From positions 11,842 through 75,841 of the forward strand of contig PDIP01000001.1 of assembly GCA_002811645.1 (NCBI GenBank): a stretch of DNA of 64,000 nucleotides, in the 5' to 3' direction. Below are positions 18,552 to 28,417 of this stretch, piece after piece. The position numbers and the translations under genes were made by a program. Every line of letters begins with the position of its first letter. Within the stretch, counting starts at the first letter, position 1. The stretch comes from Corallochytrium limacisporum. Taxonomy: Eukaryota; Opisthokonta. The notes beneath the pieces were generated by a model, which worked only from the letters and a program-made list of their open reading frames with translations, ran no database searches and was not told the DNA's origin.

Positions 18552-21500
18552 ATGACCAGAGAACATCAGGCATTGGTCCAACGCCTAGAGGGCGCTTCGG
18601 CTTTGGGTAAAAAGGAACACAAGCAACTCTTCGGTGATCTGGAGAAGCGGATCTCCCAGTTCAATGAGTCCGCAGCACCGATTCAGAAACTCTCCTATCC
18701 GGAGAAGGACTTCTCCTTTCAGACAGTTGTTAAAGTTGTCTACCAGGCTCGGGGTCAACCAGAGACAATGAAGTCGGTCATGATTAAAAGTACGACTCCA
18801 GTTAAGGAGCTCGTTCTGTCCCTGATTGATAAATTTGGTCTTGAGGGAACGAATTCAAAGGTTTTCTCACTTTACGAAGTCCTCGGGGAGGCACAGAATG
18901 CGACCAAGCTCAGGGACAATGACTGTCCCTTGAAATTTGTCTTGGCTGGCTGGGACAGCCCAAGCTCAGGATACTTCAGATTGGAGATTGATGGAGAGAA
19001 AGTACAGATCCACGGCCTTCGGGAAGTCAAGACTGAGGCCGAAGAAAACCTAAACGACAGTTTCATGGAAATGCTTGAAGTAGAGGACTTGTTGGCCGAG
19101 AAGTTCGCCATGGAGGAGAGAGGAATGTTGGCTGAACGGGACATATATCTCAGAACTCTGTGCATGGTGGAGAAGAAGTACACGCAGAGCGGTGAGATAG
19201 ATCAACGTACTGCCATCAATTCCATTAAGCAATTGGTGGCCACCATTCAAGGTTACATCGATGACACAGAAAAACGGTCCGCGCTGTGGAACCATGCGGA
19301 GTTGTTGGAGACCACCAAAGTCGTCAGCGACGCGTTGCGAGAGACCATTGAGGAAATGGTGAAGGACACCAAAACTATGCTGACCAGCCCAACTGAAACG
19401 GTTCCTGAAGTGGCTAAGCGCCTGAAGGTAAAGGCGGAAAGACTAAGCTGCCTGATAAAAGCTATGGTCAGTGTAACGAAGGGTCTACGAAAGGTTAAAC
19501 TTGCTCTAGAGGAAGGACGCGTCAAGGCTGCACCAGGTACACGAGAGGCTGATCAAGTGGCGCGGGACCTGGTCCTCCATATCAGCCTGACAGTTGTTGA
19601 GGGTTGCAAGGCGGTCTCACAAAAGTCCAAGGAGAACTATGCTCACGCCATCACCGCAGTAGTCCGGATTCTGAAGTCCCTGGGAGAGAATGTAAAAGGT
19701 AGCGCCAAGTTCCAGTTCAGTCCTCAGGAGGTGCAAACGGAGATTGGGGATCTCGGTGCAGAGTTGACCAACGGAAATGAGAAATTATTGCGGAGCGCAA
19801 AACTTGCCTGTGGCCTGTGGCCCACACCAACCGCCCATATTGAAATGCTGGATGACATGCTCGGCCTTGCCGGATTTGCATTTGTGTTTGTCGTTAAGGC
19901 GCGTAGAGCTCAGGTACTGCTGGCCTCAACGTTCAGTGGACAGGAATTCCGCCGTCTGGGTTTTGTTATGGAAACAAACAACGCAGAATCGGCAAACAAG
20001 GACCTGGATGCGGAACAGAATGGGGCCGCACTGAATGGTAACGACGACAAGGGTTCGGATGTAGTGATCTCCCCGAAGGAAATGGAACACGCAGACATCA
20101 ACACAGCCGTTATGCTGAACTTGCAAAAGGACATTACGGGCCTGTGCACAGCCGTCACGAAACAGGAGCTCGCCATCTCGGAGGGACAGAAGGACATATA
20201 TCACACCAACACAGATCAGCTCCTACAGTATGCCGAGCAATTGAAGGATGAAATTGATGCCTTTGAGACCAACTTTTGGTACGCTCCGTGGCGACAACTG
20301 GTCCTGAATTCGCGCACTGAAATGGCTTCGCATATCCGCCAAGTGGAAAGTCGTACAAAGATCGCAACAGGGGTCTGGCCGCCAGCGGATGCTGCCCAGA
20401 AGTTGCTTGATGAATGCAAAGCCCTTGAAGAGAAGGCAATGACCTGCGTCATGCACGCCAAACGTACGGTGGAGAGGCAAAAGGAAAGGGTCACAACGTG
20501 CAAGGTACAGGGTCTTTCGTTGGAAGAGAAACGTCGGAACACCCAGGATGCACAGAAGGCTCTGGCTCTCAGCCAGGGTAAGAGTACAGCAGCCCGGAGA
20601 TCCAGTGGCTTCTACAAGGACGCGCCTCCCTTGAAGGACTACAATGAATTTAAACAGAAGTGCCTAACTCCGAAGACACCAGACGGTCTCTTGATTGCTG
20701 AAGAGTTGGACGGTACTAAGGAGGTCCGTGGTGGTCTCTTAGACGCTCTAGCAGAACAGCTAATGAGCCCCTGGTCCCTGGACCCTGTCTTCAAGGACAC
20801 GTTTATGCTCACTTTTCACAGTTTCACAACACCGATGAAACTCATGGATCTTCTGGTGAAATCGTACAATGTTGACCCGGGATGGCGCCTCGACCCATTG
20901 ATGACGCAAGAATTCAATCAGGTTGTGGTGATTCCAGTTCGTTTGCGCATTGTGGATGCACTGAAAACGTGGCTGAATAAGAACTTTGAAGATTTTGATG
21001 GAGACCCAAACCTGGTTGATCTCCTTAACGAGTTCTGTGAGCGTCTAACCAAGGATTTGCCGTCAGCAGCAAAAGTTCTGAAGGAATTGTACAATCGTAA
21101 CAAGATCTATGGGCCCAGTGTCAGCCGCAACCAGCGCATCCGCGCTCAGTCGGAGGCACCAAAACCGATCCAGCCCAAGAGGGGAGACAACATGACCCTC
21201 CTAGACATTGACCCCCTCGAAGCTGCACGACAGCTGTGTCTGATCGACTTTGCCATTTACAAGCGTATCCAACCAAAGGAATGCATGGATCTAGCGTGGA
21301 GCAAGAAGACCCTAAATCACCGGGCTGTCAATATTCTGTCCATGATCAACCGTTTCAATGATTTTACACTCTGGGTCGCACAAAAGGCTATCTTTCCGGA
21401 GACTGCCGAGGAGCGTGTGGCCAACATTCGGCACCTGATCAAGATTGCCACATACTGTCGCCAGCTAAATAACTACAGTGCAGTTATGGCCATCCAGGGT

Positions 21501-21923
21501 GGCATGATCAGCGCTGCGGTCAGTCGCATGAAGAAGACATGGGCTCTGCTTACTCCAAAGGAAAAGGAGGCATGGGATGCGCTATGCCACATTGCAAGCA
21601 ATCAGGATAACTTTGGTCTGTACCGCCAGGAACTGAGTCGCAAAGATGCACCGTGCATCCCATTCTTGGGTATCTACCTTACTGATCTTACCTTTATTGA
21701 GGACGGTAACCCGGACATGATCAACGGTTGGCCTGACTACATCAATTTCAAGAAGCGCCGCCTGTACGCCGAGGTTATCAATAAGATGCGGCAGTACCAG
21801 GACACACCCTATAATTTCCAGGCTGTGCGTAGCATCTCCAGCTATCTGACGATGAATGAACAGCAGAGCGACGAAAAGGAGCTGTACGATACCTCCCTCA
21901 AACGTGAACCACGCGGACAATAA
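18552..21923 (+). CDS. RA-REM-CDC25 Ras guanine nucleotide exchange factor
   Basis: A 1123-residue GEF that should load GTP onto a Ras/Rap-family GTPase. Residues about 55-155 form a Ras-association/ubiquitin-like fold (FQTVVKVVYQARGQ to a FRLEIDGEKVQ strand). A long all-helical middle (160-700) has several four-helix-like segments and no family I can name. The REM/RasGEF-N domain is at about 705-850 and the catalytic CDC25 domain at about 883-1115, with LLDIDPLEAARQLCLIDF, the NHRAVNILSMINRFN helix, and PCIPFLGIYLTDLTFIEDGN before the C terminus. The N-terminal RA domain suggests feedback or recruitment by an activated Ras. Divergent to the receptor kinase, with which it shares an upstream region. 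A single exon; ATG 18552 is the first in frame. Confidence 0.9.
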   Translation: MTREHQALVQRLEGASALGKKEHKQLFGDLEKRISQFNESAAPIQKLSYPEKDFSFQTVVKVVYQARGQPETMKSVMIKSTTPVKELVLSLIDKFGLEGTNSKVFSLYEVLGEAQNATKLRDNDCPLKFVLAGWDSPSSGYFRLEIDGEKVQIHGLREVKTEAEENLNDSFMEMLEVEDLLAEKFAMEERGMLAERDIYLRTLCMVEKKYTQSGEIDQRTAINSIKQLVATIQGYIDDTEKRSALWNHAELLETTKVVSDALRETIEEMVKDTKTMLTSPTETVPEVAKRLKVKAERLSCLIKAMVSVTKGLRKVKLALEEGRVKAAPGTREADQVARDLVLHISLTVVEGCKAVSQKSKENYAHAITAVVRILKSLGENVKGSAKFQFSPQEVQTEIGDLGAELTNGNEKLLRSAKLACGLWPTPTAHIEMLDDMLGLAGFAFVFVVKARRAQVLLASTFSGQEFRRLGFVMETNNAESANKDLDAEQNGAALNGNDDKGSDVVISPKEMEHADINTAVMLNLQKDITGLCTAVTKQELAISEGQKDIYHTNTDQLLQYAEQLKDEIDAFETNFWYAPWRQLVLNSRTEMASHIRQVESRTKIATGVWPPADAAQKLLDECKALEEKAMTCVMHAKRTVERQKERVTTCKVQGLSLEEKRRNTQDAQKALALSQGKSTAARRSSGFYKDAPPLKDYNEFKQKCLTPKTPDGLLIAEELDGTKEVRGGLLDALAEQLMSPWSLDPVFKDTFMLTFHSFTTPMKLMDLLVKSYNVDPGWRLDPLMTQEFNQVVVIPVRLRIVDALKTWLNKNFEDFDGDPNLVDLLNEFCERLTKDLPSAAKVLKELYNRNKIYGPSVSRNQRIRAQSEAPKPIQPKRGDNMTLLDIDPLEAARQLCLIDFAIYKRIQPKECMDLAWSKKTLNHRAVNILSMINRFNDFTLWVAQKAIFPETAEERVANIRHLIKIATYCRQLNNYSAVMAIQGGMISAAVSRMKKTWALLTPKEKEAWDALCHIASNQDNFGLYRQELSRKDAPCIPFLGIYLTDLTFIEDGNPDMINGWPDYINFKKRRLYAEVINKMRQYQDTPYNFQAVRSISSYLTMNEQQSDEKELYDTSLKREPRGQ

Positions 21924-22248
21924 AAATTATGTAATCACTTAAACAGCCAATTCGTCAAAGTCGTCCACACTGAAAGGTAGTCGGAAACTGAAAGAGGTTT
22001 CCACAAGACGACTCGGTTGCAGTCAATTTGCCGTCTCTTCATTCCGAAGTCTGTATTCCTCGACGACACCTTCATGGTTCCCAATTTTCAGGTCTAGTTT
22101 CGCATGGTACTTCTGGCCCATTACTGACCTTCAGTTGTCAGATCCTGCAGACTCCGCAGCACGATATATCGACCCATGCCTCTGGCTAGGTCCTTCGCGG
22201 TGGCATTTCGCAAATTTGTCTGTTTCTATCACATGTCAAAGGGCATGT
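21924..22248. other. Convergent intergenic region
   Basis: About 325 bases between the 3' ends of RasGEF and the FHIP-like gene. AATAAAAA overlaps the RasGEF stop. Nothing else is seen. Confidence 0.5.
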
Positions 22249-24072
22249 TTATGCTGCCGGAGATGGGTCCACAATAAATTGGGACAGCATGATCGCGGCC
22301 AATTCAGCCGCAAAGTGGTTGAGGAGAATGTAAGATGTACAGAGGGCTTCCAGATGCTCTGTGCTTGATGACTGGCCTTCGTCTTCCATGAGGCCCTGGA
22401 CAACAGCTTCCAGCTTTGAGCTGTATTTGGTGAGATTCAGTTCCGCTCTTTCATCGCCCAAGGATGTCAGGGAGGATTCTAGTCGCTCCAGACAATTAGT
22501 GATGGCGGGTAGCATGACCTGCTGGGCAAAGCTACTACTGAACTTCTTCTTCGTCTTTGTCGACCCACGCAAACCTACAAAGAGGAACCGCTGAACGGAG
22601 AGATGGGACGAGTAGCAGACCTGCGATAAGATGGACATAGTGAGGAGATTTATCCGATACCGATTCTGATCGGTCTGAGACAGAAGATCCACAAGCTTTG
22701 TGAGAAGACACTCGGACATAGCAACGGTCTTCAGACAGGCACCATCCCCATCGCGAGACCGCTTCTGCCACTCTCGGTGGTAATACCTAGCCCGTTCTAG
22801 ACTTTCGAGGCACTGCCCGCTCACCTCCTCATCAGGACTAAGGATGACCCTCTGGGTATCAATCTTTCCTTTCAGTGCTGTGAATCCCTGTTGCAGGGCT
22901 TCCTGCAGACTCCTGCGCTTGAATTCGTCCGTGCCGACAAGCAGATCCTTGCCAAGCCCACAGACGGCAAAGGTGGCAATGGGGTGGCCGCGGGCAATCA
23001 AAGCGTCCAGGAGCACCAGAGATGCAAGCTGTTGATCGTCCTCAAAACTGTCCAAACGCTTGCCAATGCTCTGTACTAAGTGCGTATCCAGCAGACACTG
23101 TACCACTAACTGTCCGTACAGACTGTCATCCTTGACCGCTCGCAGAAGGAATGCCACTTTGGCACTTGTACGCGTGCTGCGAATGGTGTTGGTGCTGTAC
23201 ATATCGCTCAGGATACTCCCCAGGCCATGCACAACAGTTGAAATGATATGTCTGCGGATGTCTGAGGAGCCTACTTCCAGATAATCATCTACCGTGTCCA
23301 TCAATTCTTCAAATTCGTATGCACGGAAGTCTGCCTTTTGATACACATGCACGTCTCCGGGCAGTTCATCTACCAGGCGCACTAGGTCTGCGGTCAGCTG
23401 TGCTGCAAAGGTGGACGTGATCATGATCGAGTCTACGGTTGCTGACTGAGGCTCCAATAGAATCCGCAAACACTCCTGCGCAATGTCTCGAGACTCATCA
23501 TTGTTGAGCAGCACGAGTACATTTCGAATTAGCACCGACTCGGTAAAGTCGTTGTTCATGAAAAAGTTCAAAAGATCAGGTTGTTGTCCAATCCGAGCAC
23601 ACAACACCTTGACCAAATCTATCATACTGTCTGTTCCAGCATTACGATATTCTAAAACTTTGGAAAGGGGCTGGAAGACCCGCTGGTTACTAAAGTGAAT
23701 GTCCGAAATCTGCTTCGTGAAAGAAGCAAAGAATGCAAGTATATAGTCCTGTATCCCTTCCGGTCGATTGGCAAAACCAATAGCTACCAATTGCTGCAGC
23801 TGATCACCGGACAGTAATGACTCCATGCATTCCAATACTCGTTCCCCTTGCTGACCCCGCTTTACCGACTGGCCACTTTGCCGCGCTCCTGAGGTTCTCT
23901 CTTCGTTGATGATGTACTTCAGTATCGTCCCTAGAATCTCTCGCACAGCAGTGCCTCTAAGAAGCGTGTTGTTTGCCATCGCATCTTCCACATTCTCAAA
24001 CAGATCATTCCAGGCCCTTTCGACGCCCAGTCGAATCGGCGAGATCTGTGCTTGCGCCCGTTGCCTTTGCAT
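22249..24072 (-). CDS. FHIP/FAM160-like protein (FTS-Hook-FHIP complex subunit)
   Basis: A 607-residue alpha-helical repeat protein resembling the RAI16/FAM160 (FHIP) family. FHIP proteins join Hook and FTS to couple dynein to Rab5-type endosomes. What is seen: a hydrophobic, Leu-rich alpha-solenoid throughout; the family-like segment LVKVLCARIGQQPDLLNFFM at about 153-172; and the later FLLRAVKDDSLYGQLVVQCLLD region near 310. No membrane helix or signal peptide is present. It is shorter than human FHIPs (about 970-1050), as some protist and fungal members are. Identification rests on pattern memory, not a search; another armadillo-like family is possible. The start is the first ATG. Confidence 0.6.
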   Translation of the reverse strand: MQRQRAQAQISPIRLGVERAWNDLFENVEDAMANNTLLRGTAVREILGTILKYIINEERTSGARQSGQSVKRGQQGERVLECMESLLSGDQLQQLVAIGFANRPEGIQDYILAFFASFTKQISDIHFSNQRVFQPLSKVLEYRNAGTDSMIDLVKVLCARIGQQPDLLNFFMNNDFTESVLIRNVLVLLNNDESRDIAQECLRILLEPQSATVDSIMITSTFAAQLTADLVRLVDELPGDVHVYQKADFRAYEFEELMDTVDDYLEVGSSDIRRHIISTVVHGLGSILSDMYSTNTIRSTRTSAKVAFLLRAVKDDSLYGQLVVQCLLDTHLVQSIGKRLDSFEDDQQLASLVLLDALIARGHPIATFAVCGLGKDLLVGTDEFKRRSLQEALQQGFTALKGKIDTQRVILSPDEEVSGQCLESLERARYYHREWQKRSRDGDGACLKTVAMSECLLTKLVDLLSQTDQNRYRINLLTMSILSQVCYSSHLSVQRFLFVGLRGSTKTKKKFSSSFAQQVMLPAITNCLERLESSLTSLGDERAELNLTKYSSKLEAVVQGLMEDEGQSSSTEHLEALCTSYILLNHFAAELAAIMLSQFIVDPSPAA

Positions 24073-27000
24073 CTTTATCTACTTCTTTAATTTGGTACAA
24101 TCATGTCTTTCTTTACACCATTCCCTGGTTTCTATGTTTATAATGTACAGTGTATGGCCATGCAGTGACCTGAACGTAAGGATCGACTTCAGGGGTGTCT
24201 GCAATAGCTGGCCGTGTCCGGTTGGCCTATGGAGACCCACAACAAAGCCTCCCCCGCCCTTGCCAAACAGCCAGTCCCGAGGGCTGAGGCCCGTGGGGCC
24301 TCCCCAAGCCCCGAGCGGAGAGGGGGCTCACAGAGTGCGTCGAGACGTGGATGTTTCCCAGAGCTCGTGTGGCAAGGTACACAAGAACTGAAGTCATTTT
24401 CGCCGATGATAGGGACTGCACTAACCTTTATTGAATTTCTTATTGTTCACAGGGCAGGCCAGGGTGTAGAATTTATGCCACCGCCATGGCTAATTATCTG
24501 AGAACATAGAAGTTTGCGCCTTTCATTATGCACGATTCTGTTCCTCAATGCAGACTCCGTGCCTCCCGACGGTGCAATAGCACTTGATCGCCAATCCCAT
24601 CCCCTCTCATTTATGAAATTTCATACAAATTCCAGTTGGACACGCAGACGATAGGATTGAAAGTCCGGGTCTCTTGTCTATGACCTCATGCTCCTTTTTG
24701 ATCTCCTTTTGATCTCGCAAAAATCTCTGATGCGTATCACATACTACGCCCATTCGTAAGTTCACTTGCCTGAAACAGTTACTAGCGTGCGATGTGTCTA
24801 TCTCTGATATGTCGTTCAGATGCCCGTATCCTTTTGGCAGTCTACCATCACTGCGTACAAAGATGTCTCCAACCAGGTCCTCGAAAGGCATCACCCCACA
24901 TGACTCTACGCAGTAACCGCCCGTATATTAAAATAACCGCCTTTCTCAATAATTGATTAGTAGCCCTCTTACTAGCAACGACCCGAGTTCCTCGGGAGTA
25001 TGTTGGAAGGAAAAATCTCCCACTGGCATTGATTGAAACTGGGGAAACGACTGGGCCCCGGGTTCCACAATTTGAAGAGTCCGTGTCGAGCAGTTCCCGG
25101 CCGACCAACCAGGGTTCACAAGAACTACAATGTGTTGAACACGAAAACAGCACCTCAAAAAGCGATGATAGAAGGAGCTGTCTGTGGCGAGATCCCGGCC
25201 ACCTGTCATGCAACATCAAATTGGAAACATGCTAGAACTACCATGTTCGAACCTACGAGTCAACCAAGCACAACGGCCATTGTCCTCTACGGTGTCTTTC
25301 GCTGCTTTCCCGTCGCTCGAGATCGCTGACCCACCGTCGTCGTACGGCAGTTGGCTAGAAAGTCAATCCGTGCTGCAGCACACCAATAAAGCACCTCCCT
25401 TCTGTTGCTGTGAACAACCTCCCTCTCTTCAATGTCCCGCCAAGCGTGCAGTGGAAAACACTCGGCGATATATTGTTTCAGCCGCGTGCCTAAGCTTCTG
25501 GTCGCGGCAGTGACTCTGTCTTACTTTGGGACAACCAACGTCACAGAGGTGCTGGTGTTAGGGTTAGGCCCATCCACATATAACATGACCATTACCAGAT
25601 GCCAGTACACAGAGGGACCAACCGCCACACCGTATAATCTATGTATTGACGACAGAGTGATGTAGGAAGGGACAAACGGACCGAAATTAGTAGCAGGAGA
25701 ATTTTCTTCCTCCCTTACGTTTTCAATGGAAAGGTTGGCAGCTTTGCTGAGTGGGCTGGAGCCGAGGACCCCCAGTGTACACCTCCCCACCTGGTCCCAA
25801 TTTTCTTCAGCGTCCCATACTAAGTACTTCCTGCGCAGTCTCCAGCGTGCACCCACCGCTTCGGCAGAAGGCACGGTCCAGGCAGAATCGTTGCCAGCAG
25901 GATCGGTACCGTACCTATGGATAGCTGATTTTGGGGTTAGGCAAGAGGGCGGCACTATAAAACTGCGGTGCGTCCCAAGAAAAATTTTTCTCTGTGCGTC
26001 CTTCTCGCGTCCATGTTACCCCTGCGATAGAGAGATCGTTGCGAGAGTATAGCAAAGCCACACACAGCAGCACAGGGTTCATTACGCATTCAGCGGTAGC
26101 TAGCCGGACAGCCCAGTACAGTAACTGCAGTCTACCACTACCACTACGGTCTCACCAAGTCACTGATTCCTGTGCATTGCTCTTGATGTCGAAGGTCGTT
26201 GTTTGGATGTCCTAGCTAGTATAGCTTGAGAATGACATTTATAAAGAAAATTCCGGATGGCCCATCAATCCTTTGTGAAAGTGCACGGGGCCTTTCCGGG
26301 TCTGTTTGCCTGTAGGTCACCAAATCTCCTGCGGACTTATGTGATTGCCTCACCTTTCTGTCCATAGTGAAGATACATACCCAATCAGTTGGTGCCACTG
26401 TCGTCCTCGTCCCCCGCCCTGCCATCCAGGCCCGTCTCTCAGGCACACCACTTGCCCCCCCCCNNNNNNNNNNNNNNNNNNNNNNNNNNNNNNNNNNNNN
26501 NNNNNNNNNNNNNNNNNNNNNNNNNNNNNNNNNNNNNNNNNNNNNNNNNNNNNNNNNNNNNNNNNNNNNNNNNNNNNNNNNNNNNNNNNNNNNNNNNNNN
26601 NNNNNNNNNNNNNNNNNNNNNNNNNNNNNNNNNNNNNNNNNNNNNNNNNNNNNNNNNNNNNNNNNNNNNNNNNNNNNNNNNNNNNNNNNNNNNNNNNNNN
26701 NNNNNNNNNNNNNNNNNNNNNNNNNNNNNNNNNNNNNNNNNNNNNNNNNNNNNNNNNNNNNNNNNNNNNNNNNNNNNNNNNNNNNNNNNNNNNNNNNNNN
26801 NNNNNNNNNNNNNNNNNNNNNNNNNNNNNNNNNNNNNNNNNNNNNNNNNNNNNNNNNNNNNNNNNNNNNNNNNNNNNNNNNNNNNNNNNNNNNNNNNNNN
26901 NNNNNNNNNNNNNNNNNNNNNNNNNNNNNNNNNNNNNNNNNNNNNNNNNNNNNNNNNNNNNNNNNNNNNNNNNNNNNNNNNNNNNNNNNNNNNNNNNNNN

Positions 27001-28417
27001 NNNNNNNNNNNNNNNGGGGGGGGGAGAGGGAAGAGGTGCGCCTGAAGTTTTTTTCTCGTACAAGCCTTTACCATATCTATACACCCAGGACCACTGCCCG
27101 ACTGCGCCCCCGGAGCTACCTACCTAGCCTTGACCTCAAGTTCTCACATTTTTCAGCCCGCGCTGCCGGACACAAACAGGTCGCCCGCGCGAGCCAGAAC
27201 CGCAGGAGTAGGGGGCAGCTATACTGTTCTCATTGAGCAAAAATATTTATACCCGAAATTAGCGCGGGATGCAGCCATGGAAATTGAGAAAAAGTGATAG
27301 GAGATGATGGATGGCAAAAAACATAAATTCGGCACCCAGTGGAGATCATCAGTACTGATCCGCTGCTTCAATGGACAGTGAGTGTGGTGGTCCCATCTGC
27401 AAATCTCTGGCCACCCCCCCATATATGGGACAGGGCTTGCGGAAGCCAAACCTCCTTGATCCATGCACACAAATATGCCATTTTAGTTCACTTGATTGGC
27501 ATTCATTCATTATGAACTTGCCAATATGGTCGGTTTTAGAAACCTGTTGTTCATTCAGATCCGGGACGACTTTGCCTTCCCCTTCCGCTCCCCTTTTTGA
27601 ACCGGGGGCACGGATCCCAGAGCCGAGAAAGAGCAAAGCGAAGGGCCCGTGTTTCAAGTTCGTCTCGGATTTGTCTCTGAGACACTATGAAAAATTAATT
27701 CAGAAATTGTCTCAGGGCTAGGCACAAAGGTCGTTTATGGGAGGGTCGGTGATAAAGTCGACGGCCCCTTCCCTTGTCGGTGGGAGGTATTCCGTCGACG
27801 CGAGAGAGAGAGGCATTTTAGAAATACTGGCAGAACGGAAGAACTAAGAAGAACCAAACGGAGAATATGAAACAGTGGAGGTCGGTGGGAGAGGGAGCAA
27901 TGTTGGGGGTGAGGGAGTCTATACTGAGAGTATTGGAGATGGCTGGGGTGATTATCGTATAGAACGCAGTATCCATCTGACGCACCCAGCGCACACACGC
28001 ACCCAGCCACCAAACACGCGCCGGGGGACTGCTCTTAATCTGCGAATTCATTCAGTCGGAGTGCACACTCTTGTTGCACGGTTCAACCGGCAAGTAACTG
28101 CCAGTGGGATAGATGAGATCGTTGTCATTTTCATATTTGCCTCGGACAGAGAATATTCCCGCCATGCTTACGGCCATGTGTATCCCAGACCGAAGAATGT
28201 CGGGCTCTTGTTTATCACACGAACAGGCAGGTATTCAGACGACGTCATGGAAGGATTAGAGGAAGGGGGCATTTGAGTAATAATCCCCGTTACGTAAATT
28301 GGTGAACGGCATTGTCGCACACGAAAACACCGGGAACACAAATTTGTTATTGCGATATTATATTTTGAGTCATGTTCGATCAACGGTAATACAAACAGGC
28401 GTCGAGAGCGTCAAGCC
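24073..28417. other. Gene-poor region containing an assembly gap
   Basis: The longest stretch of the window without a supported gene (4.3 kb, of which 552 are N). The open frames in it are short, mutually overlapping, Ser/Arg/Cys/Pro-rich and match nothing I know. A CTATAAAA element at 25955-25962 is a plausible core promoter, but no coding frame follows before the gap. A TTAGGGTTAGG string lies at 25558-25568, too short to be telomeric. A non-coding RNA or a gene hidden by the gap is possible. Confidence 0.45.
26464..27015. other. Assembly gap (552 N)
   Basis: Run of N bounded by about ten C on the left and nine or ten G on the right, indicating failure of sequencing through a GC homopolymer or inverted C/G tract. 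Reading frames spanning it are meaningless. Confidence 0.98.

Noticed and set aside
24607-25219. Overlapping minus-strand frames of 95 and 123 codons
   Set aside because: They overlap in different frames, one starts at TTG, and neither shows domain or coding-like composition.
25558-25568. TTAGGGTTAGG, telomere-like
   Set aside because: Less than two repeats, in the middle of the window; expected by chance.
26345-27236. Several open frames across the N gap
   Set aside because: They are open only because N was translated as unknown residues.
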